Positions 14,650 through 18,461 of a DNA stretch of 18,461 nucleotides are shown here, one piece after another. The stretch is from an uncultured Eubacteriales bacterium (GTDB lineage Bacteria > Bacillota > Clostridia > Christensenellales > Aristaeellaceae). Positions within the stretch are counted from its first letter, which is position 1, and the number at the start of each line of letters is the position of its first letter. The notes beneath the pieces were generated by a model. The model did not search any database and had not been told where the DNA came from. It saw nothing but the letters and a program-made list of their open reading frames with translations. The stretch covers positions 1 to 18,461 of the forward strand of contig UQEF01000059.1 of NCBI GenBank assembly GCA_900540045.1, written 5' to 3'. The position numbers and the translations under genes were made by a program.

Positions 14650-15738
14650 TCCCGATTTTGCGTACAGCTTTCCCGCACAGGCCAGCCTTGACAAATGTAG
14701 CCTTTACGCATGCATTCCCGATATCCCTCACGGTTAGTGGTGGCATAACTCAGGACCTTGTCTTGCGGGCATGGGATACAGTCGTAGTATTCGTCGTACA
14801 CATACGCATATCAGGGCAGGTTTCCTTTCCTGGTCATTGGCCGCTTGTAGGGGAGCGATGGGATTCTTTCACTGTCAAAGATTTGTTCCAAATCCATGGC
14901 CTTTTGTAGCCTGCATCCGCTGTAACTGCCTGAACTTCCGGATAATGTGCGGTCAGACGTTCAAATGCCGTATCGAATGCAATACTGTCGTGAACGTTAC
15001 TGAGGGTTATCTCCGTCTCCAATATATAGCTGCGTCTGTCACATGCGGTATGCGCCTCGTAAGCAAAGCATTTCCTGTGCTTGCCCTTGTGGAACACCCA
15101 GATTTCCGGGTCGGTGGTGGATTCAGCCACCATTTTTTGCCTCCCTGGAGCAGAAGACAGGTCATCGTCGTCCTCCTTCTTCAGCGGTTTCTTTCCATGC
15201 GCTGCGCGATCCGCTTCGATTTCCTCATCCAGCGGCTCCTGATAGCGTTTCACCGCCACCGGTATGGCCTTTTTCAGGTTCGCATTTGCTTTGATAGGTG
15301 TTCCATCCACAAACACAACTTCCGGCGACAGATATCTCGCATGGGCGACTTCTTTCAGTATCCAACGGAACACGCCTTCGATCCCTGCTGCTGTGAATCG
15401 ATGCCGGAATGCGCAGCTGATGGTTGCAACGTGCGGCAGATGCTGCGACATGATCTACCCCGGAAACCATCGATACGCCACTTTCACTTCCGCATCCCGT
15501 ATGGTCTGCCGCAGGGAGCGGATGCCAGACAAGTGCTGGATGAGCACCGGTTTAAACAGAACCACCGGATCACAGCTGGGGCGTCCGTTATCCTCGCAGT
15601 ATAAGTCTTCTACCAATTCGTAGTTCCGCCCAAAATCATTGCTGCGTCGATCTTCCGCAGTAAATGTTCCCTGGGTACCAGCATGTCTACACACAGCATC
15701 TCTATGGCTTGCCGCTGCTCCGCTTCTTTCCTTAGCAT
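14650..15738 (-). pseudogene. IS1182-family transposase, frameshifted and C-terminally deleted
   Basis: Pieces of one transposase are spread over three frames. The ATG at 15738 opens MLRKEAEQRQAIEMLCVDML. A frameshift near 15635-15643 leads to FGRNYELVEDLYCEDNGRPS and ending VAYRWFPG. An in-frame TAG at 15457-15455 precedes MSQHLPHVATIS, the DDE residue D in VVFVDGTPIKANANLKK, and a second D in VTADAGYK. Frameshifts near 14890 and 14808-14822 precede YDEYYDC and LSYATTNREGYRE. Homology stops after CTQNREHT near 14655, so the C-terminal part with the catalytic Glu is gone. It cannot make active transposase. Confidence 0.85.
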
Positions 15739-15976
15739 CTTCTTCACCTGTCTTTACTATATCAAAAAAAGGCCGCTCTTGGCGACCTTTTTGACAGTCT
15801 GAAGCGCCCATGCCAGAATCCTTTTTCCAGTCATGGGCGCTTTTCCTGCGGTCGTAGCGCTTTTTGCTTTCCACTTTTCTCTGCACCGGGGGAAAGGGCC
15901 AGGTTTCGCGGCCCTGGGCATCCAGCGCCCGGCGGGCCTTCTTGCCCAGCTTTTCCCTTGGAATGAATCGAGCCAT
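15455..15976 (-). CDS. Small basic protein gene, 3' end replaced by the insertion sequence
   Basis: The ATG at 15976 opens MARFIPREKLGKKARRALDA, then TWPFPPVQRKVESKKRYDRR and SAHDWKKDSGMGA. This is a strongly basic stretch of about 57 residues that resembles small uncharacterised proteins I recall from clostridial genomes; no function is known to me. AAAGG lies 11 nt upstream. After GMGA (about 15802) the frame enters the candidate end of the insertion sequence. It reads through the bidirectional terminator and the transposase remnant to the TAG at 15455, for 173 residues in total. Only the first third is likely to be the original gene. It lies directly downstream of the tRNA-Val terminator on the same strand. 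It may be a pseudogene now. Confidence 0.45.
   Translation of the reverse strand: MARFIPREKLGKKARRALDAQGRETWPFPPVQRKVESKKRYDRRKSAHDWKKDSGMGASDCQKGRQERPFFDIVKTGEEDAKERSGAAASHRDAVCRHAGTQGTFTAEDRRSNDFGRNYELVEDLYCEDNGRPSCDPVVLFKPVLIQHLSGIRSLRQTIRDAEVKVAYRWFPG
15766..15792 (-). terminator. Bidirectional terminator upstream of the transposase remnant
   Basis: On the minus strand AAAAAGGTCGC (15792-15782) pairs with GCGGCCTTTTT (15776-15766) over 11 bp including one G-T pair, with loop CAAGA, followed by further T to 15764. The plus strand also ends in five T. In insertion sequences such a hairpin can block incoming transcription. Confidence 0.65.
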
Positions 15977-16005
15977 GGGGGTCACAACCTTTCGGCATTC
16001 AATGG

Positions 16006-16035
16006 AAAAAACCCTCGAACCTTGCGATTCGAGGG
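16006..16035 (-). terminator. Terminator of tRNA-Val
   Basis: On the minus strand CCCTCGAA (16035-16028) pairs with TTCGAGGG (16019-16012) around an 8-nt loop, followed by TTTTTT (16011-16006). It begins 7 nt after the CCA end of the tRNA. Confidence 0.9.
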
Positions 16036-16041
16036 CTTCTC

Positions 16042-16117
16042 TGGTGGTCGCAACAGGACTCGAACCTGTGACCCCATCGATGTGAACGATGTGCTCTACC
16101 AACTGAGCCATGCGACC
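16042..16117 (-). tRNA. tRNA-Val, anticodon CAC
   Basis: A 76-nt cloverleaf with encoded CCA. The acceptor stem is GGTCGCA/TGCGACC, the D stem GCTC/GAGC with loop AGTTGGTA, and the anticodon stem CATCG/CGATG with loop TTCACAT, giving CAC (reads GUG). The T arm is ACAGG TTCGAGT CCTGT and the discriminator is A. The tRNA has its own promoter and terminator and diverges from the flavoprotein gene. Confidence 0.95.
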
Positions 16118-16137
16118 ATGTCTTGACGACAGAATTC

Positions 16138-16166
16138 ACTATACCATAATTCTCTGAACTTGTCAA
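16138..16166 (-). promoter_or_regulatory. Promoter of tRNA-Val
   Basis: On the minus strand: a perfect TTGACA (16166-16161), a 17-bp spacer, then TATAGT (16143-16138). The tRNA 5' end is about 20 nt downstream of the -10 element. Confidence 0.85.
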
Positions 16167-16237
16167 CGGCATGGAGACGAAAATTTTTATTTTGTGATAG
16201 GATGTCAATGCGACCCACGAAACCGTTTGACAGATAC

Positions 16238-16266
16238 TTGACAAAAACACAGATTCGGCGTATACA
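16238..16266 (+). promoter_or_regulatory. Promoter of the flavoprotein gene
   Basis: TTGACA (16238-16243), a 17-bp spacer, then TATACA (16261-16266); start near 16273. A second TTGACA lies at 16227-16232 but has no -10 at a workable distance. Confidence 0.8.
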
Positions 16267-16278
16267 AAAAAGGAGGAC

Positions 16279-16291
16279 GTCCGAATCGGAC
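16279..16291. promoter_or_regulatory. Palindrome in the flavoprotein leader
   Basis: GTCCGA-A-TCGGAC is a perfect 13-bp interrupted palindrome a few bases after the predicted transcription start. It is placed between two AGGAGG motifs (16271-16276 and 16294-16299), of which only the second serves an ATG. It could be an operator or a short 5' hairpin; the sequence does not decide between them. Confidence 0.5.
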
Positions 16292-16306
16292 AAAGGAGGA
16301 TCAACG

Positions 16307-18328
16307 ATGCAGAAAAAAGGAAGAACATTTGTGGCACTGGTTCTGACATGCTGCCTGGCGCTTGGCGTTTCCATGGCGCAAGCGGAAACGCTCAGCGGCA
16401 CCGCACAGGGTTTTGGCGGCGAAGTCAAAGTAACGGTCACCATGGAAGATGGTGTAATTACGGATTGCGTCATTGAGGGCGATCAGGAGACGGCGGGCAT
16501 CGGAAGCCAGGCGATTGAGCAGATGCCCGAGAAGATTGTGGCGGCCAATGGCGTGGATGTCGACGGCGTTGCCGGCGCGACCATCACCAGCGAAGCGGTT
16601 TTGACCGCCCTCTCCAATGCCCTGAATGGCGAAGCGGCGAGCCAGGAGGGCTTTACGCCCGGGACCTATACGGTGGAGACCTATGGCCTGAATGCGCCCA
16701 TGACCGTGGTGGTAACCGTGGACGAGTCCTCCATTACGAACATTGAGGTCCCTGTACAAGGCGAAACCATCGGTCTGGGCGATGAAGCGATCGCCATTCT
16801 GATTCCGGAAATTCTGGAGACGCAGAGCACGAATGTGGATGCGGTGACCGCCGCAACCTACACCAGCAACGTCCTGTTGCGGGCTGTGAATGAAGCGCTG
16901 ACCATGGCGGGCGGAAATGCCTCCATGCTTGCCAACAACGGCCTGGAGGAGGACACCACCGTTCCGGAAGATACGCAGACGCAGCTGGTCGTGATCGGCG
17001 GCGGCGCGGCGGGCATGACGACCGCCCTGCATGCCGCGGAGCTGGGCGTGGACGTTATCCTGCTGGAAAAAATGGACCTGCTCGGCGGCACCAGCGTGAT
17101 GGCCGGCGTCGGTACGCAGGCGGGCTCCAGCAAGCTGCAGCTGGCCAAGGAAGATCCCTACACGGCGGATGAGTTCTTTGAGTATATCAAGGGGCTGGGT
17201 GTTGGCGTGGAGGAGAAGATCAGCACGATTGCGCCGGTCAGCGAAGACTATGCCCATACCCTGGCTTACGAATCCGGCGCGATGATGGACTGGCTGAGCG
17301 AAGGGCTTGGCTTGCCCATGCAGGCGACGGCAGAGCACAGCAATGCGCATTCCCTGACCTCCACAGAGAACGGACTGTTTGGCGAGCAGCTGGTTCGCGC
17401 GCTGAAGAAAAAGCTGGAAGAGAACAATGTGGATGTGCGCACCGCAAACCGCGCTACGGAAATCCTGATGGAGGACGGCAAATTGGCGGGCGTCAAGGTG
17501 GAGACAGCCAACGGCGAATACACCATTTCCAGCCCCTATGTCGCCATTTGCACCGGCGGCTATGGCGGCGGAGAAGAAGCGCTTGAGAAGTTCGCTCCCT
17601 CCCGCCTGGGCTATGTGTGCACGGCGGCCAAGTCCAGCACCGGCGACGGCCTGCTGATGGCTGAAGCGGTTGGCGCGCAGATTGTCAACGCGGAATCGAT
17701 CACCTATCGCACCATTGCTGCCGGCGTGGACAATGTGGGCGGCGCAATCGGCCTGCACAATGCTCCCAGCGCGGGCGCCATTATCGTCAACAAGGAAGGC
17801 AAGCGCTTTGCCAGCGAAATTGGCGATGACGAGGCGCTGGTCCTGGGCATCCAGGCGCAAACCGGCGGTGTAGGCTATGTCATCATGGATCAGGCGGCGA
17901 TGGATGCCCGCTATGACGTGTCCGGCCTGTATATTCCCGGCACCTATGAAAACCTCTTTACCAAGGCGGATACGCTGGAAGAACTGGCGGAAAAGATGGG
18001 AATCGATGCCCAGCAGCTGGTTGCAACCGTGGAGGAATATAATGCCTCTGTCGAAAAGGGCGTGGACGAGGCTTTCGGCCGCGAGAAAGCGCTGAGCAAG
18101 CTTGAGACGGCGCCTTTCTACGCTGCCAGCGGCAAGCCTTCCAATCATATTTGCGCGGGCGGCATCCTCACCGATGGCAAGGCGCAGGTTCTGGACGCGG
18201 ACAACAATCCCATCGAGGGGCTCTATGCCGCGGGCGAAACCGTCAATCTGGCCTATCATCCGCTTTGCAGCGCCCTTACCTTTGGCCGTGTAACGGCTGA
18301 GCAGGTAGCGCAGCGCCTCGCGGAATAA
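16307..18328 (+). CDS. Secreted flavin reductase: two FMN_bind domains plus FAD_binding_2 (fumarate/urocanate reductase-like)
   Basis: A 673-residue exported flavoprotein. ATG at 16307 follows AAAGGAGG (16292-16299) by 7 nt and opens a signal peptide ending AQA-ETL near residue 26. Two FMN-binding domains follow (about 28-110 and 120-205), each with a flavinylation motif: DGVAGAT with acceptor T92, and DAVTAAT with acceptor T184. Such threonines receive FMN from ApbE. From about 225 the FAD_binding_2 domain begins with VVIGGGAAGMTTAL (G231-G236) and ends with GLYAAGETV. This layout is that of extracytoplasmic reductases that use an organic compound as respiratory electron acceptor. The fumarate-site motifs are altered: HHTMGG is replaced by NHICAGG (H614, C616), and NRLGGNAL by YHPLCSAL (650-657), which lacks the substrate-binding Arg. 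The acceptor is therefore probably not fumarate (inference). The gene is monocistronic; no apbE or electron-donor gene is in the window. Confidence 0.92.
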   Translation: MQKKGRTFVALVLTCCLALGVSMAQAETLSGTAQGFGGEVKVTVTMEDGVITDCVIEGDQETAGIGSQAIEQMPEKIVAANGVDVDGVAGATITSEAVLTALSNALNGEAASQEGFTPGTYTVETYGLNAPMTVVVTVDESSITNIEVPVQGETIGLGDEAIAILIPEILETQSTNVDAVTAATYTSNVLLRAVNEALTMAGGNASMLANNGLEEDTTVPEDTQTQLVVIGGGAAGMTTALHAAELGVDVILLEKMDLLGGTSVMAGVGTQAGSSKLQLAKEDPYTADEFFEYIKGLGVGVEEKISTIAPVSEDYAHTLAYESGAMMDWLSEGLGLPMQATAEHSNAHSLTSTENGLFGEQLVRALKKKLEENNVDVRTANRATEILMEDGKLAGVKVETANGEYTISSPYVAICTGGYGGGEEALEKFAPSRLGYVCTAAKSSTGDGLLMAEAVGAQIVNAESITYRTIAAGVDNVGGAIGLHNAPSAGAIIVNKEGKRFASEIGDDEALVLGIQAQTGGVGYVIMDQAAMDARYDVSGLYIPGTYENLFTKADTLEELAEKMGIDAQQLVATVEEYNASVEKGVDEAFGREKALSKLETAPFYAASGKPSNHICAGGILTDGKAQVLDADNNPIEGLYAAGETVNLAYHPLCSALTFGRVTAEQVAQRLAE

Positions 18329-18378
18329 TTCAAAAGGCCGGCAAGGGGAAACTTGCCTTCAAAAAGCCATATTTCATC

Positions 18379-18408
18379 AGGGGCTGCTTCCTTCCGGAAG
18401 CAGCCCCT
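18379..18408 (+). terminator. 13-bp hairpin after the flavoprotein gene
   Basis: AGGGGCTGCTTCC (18379-18391) pairs perfectly with GGAAGCAGCCCCT (18396-18408) around loop TTCC. There is no T tract; it probably acts with the terminator directly downstream. A smaller hairpin, GGCAAG/CTTGCC, lies between the stop codon and this one. Confidence 0.6.
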
Positions 18409-18410
18409 CA

Positions 18411-18444
18411 GACCGTTGACAAACCCAAGTCAACGGTCATTTTT
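18411..18444 (+). terminator. Intrinsic terminator of the flavoprotein gene
   Basis: A perfect 10-bp stem GACCGTTGAC (18411-18420) / GTCAACGGTC (18429-18438), loop AAACCCAA, followed by ATTTTT. Confidence 0.85.
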
Positions 18445-18461
18445 CATAAGGAAAAACGAAC

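Larger units (their letters stand above)
14591..15804 (-). mobile_element. Internally deleted IS1182-type insertion sequence remnant
   Basis: This stretch is bounded by inverted GACTGT motifs: GGACTGT at about 14589-14595 on the plus strand and CAGACTGTC (15803-15795) on the minus strand, which I take as candidate ends. The transposase lies between them on the minus strand and is broken and truncated. GTCTCTTTTTTCG at the 3' side (minus strand, near 14632-14620) looks like the 3' half of the usual transposase terminator, now without its first arm. This suggests a deletion inside the element rather than loss of one end. At about 1.2 kb it is shorter than full-length members (roughly 1.6-1.8 kb, from memory). 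The exact ends and any target duplication are not established. Confidence 0.55.

Noticed and set aside
15804..15840. 9-bp inverted repeat GCGCCCATG/CATGGGCGC followed by TTTT on the plus strand
   Set aside because: It lies inside the reading frame of the small basic protein and has no gene to terminate on that strand; probably coincidental, though I cannot exclude a role.
16160..16306. 49-codon N-terminal extension of the flavoprotein
   Set aside because: It covers the promoter; the signal peptide and AAAGGAGG support ATG 16307.
16301..18259. 652-codon minus-strand frame opposite the flavoprotein
   Set aside because: It is a codon-bias shadow of a gene with clear motifs, promoter and ribosome-binding site on the other strand.

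Overview
The window looks like chromosomal DNA of a GC-rich anaerobic Firmicute, probably a gut-type member of the Clostridia (inference). The supporting signs are strong AGGAGG ribosome-binding sites, TTGACA/TATAAT promoters with exact 17-bp spacers, a GHKL/LytTR two-component pair, a sortase-type PPKTGD surface protein, a CUT1 sugar transporter without its own ATPase, an IS1182-type transposase remnant, and a secreted flavinylated reductase. No rRNA, CRISPR array or phage gene is visible. I cannot name the genus.

Layout. 1-666 (minus): 5' part of an EamA/DMT-type membrane transporter that runs off the window. It is preceded by its own promoter (1046-1074) and a leader of about 370 nt with several hairpins, a segment resembling the 3' core of a glycine aptamer, and a T7 tract before the gene. 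1259-3353 (plus): promoter with a perfect palindrome in its spacer, then a translationally coupled LytTR response regulator and AgrC-like histidine kinase, closed by a terminator. 3707-6709 (plus): a 1000-residue cell-wall-anchored surface protein with Gly-rich GAGIGGG repeats. 7053-8144 (plus): a LacI-family regulator with its own promoter and hairpin.

8629-14468 is an arabinose-polymer utilisation locus. A GH43 enzyme on the minus strand diverges from a plus-strand operon of solute-binding protein, two CUT1 permeases and a GH51 alpha-L-arabinofuranosidase. Each divergent promoter carries a similar operator (half-site GTGTACGCAA, CG centre) just downstream of its predicted start. The best candidate for the repressor is the neighbouring LacI protein. 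The likely flow is import of arabino-oligosaccharides by the ABC transporter and hydrolysis in the cytoplasm by the two glycosidases, neither of which has a signal peptide.

14483-15804: a hairpin-rich intergenic element, then a decayed, internally deleted IS1182-type insertion that seems to have interrupted a small basic-protein gene (start at 15976). 16042-16117 (minus): tRNA-Val(CAC) with its promoter and terminator. 16238-18444 (plus): a secreted reductase with two FMN-binding domains and one FAD domain, with a good promoter, a palindrome in the 5' leader, and two hairpins at the end.

I see no complete undescribed system. The items most worth follow-up are the DMT leader RNA, the flavoprotein lacking the canonical fumarate-site His/Arg, and the paired operators of the arabinose locus.
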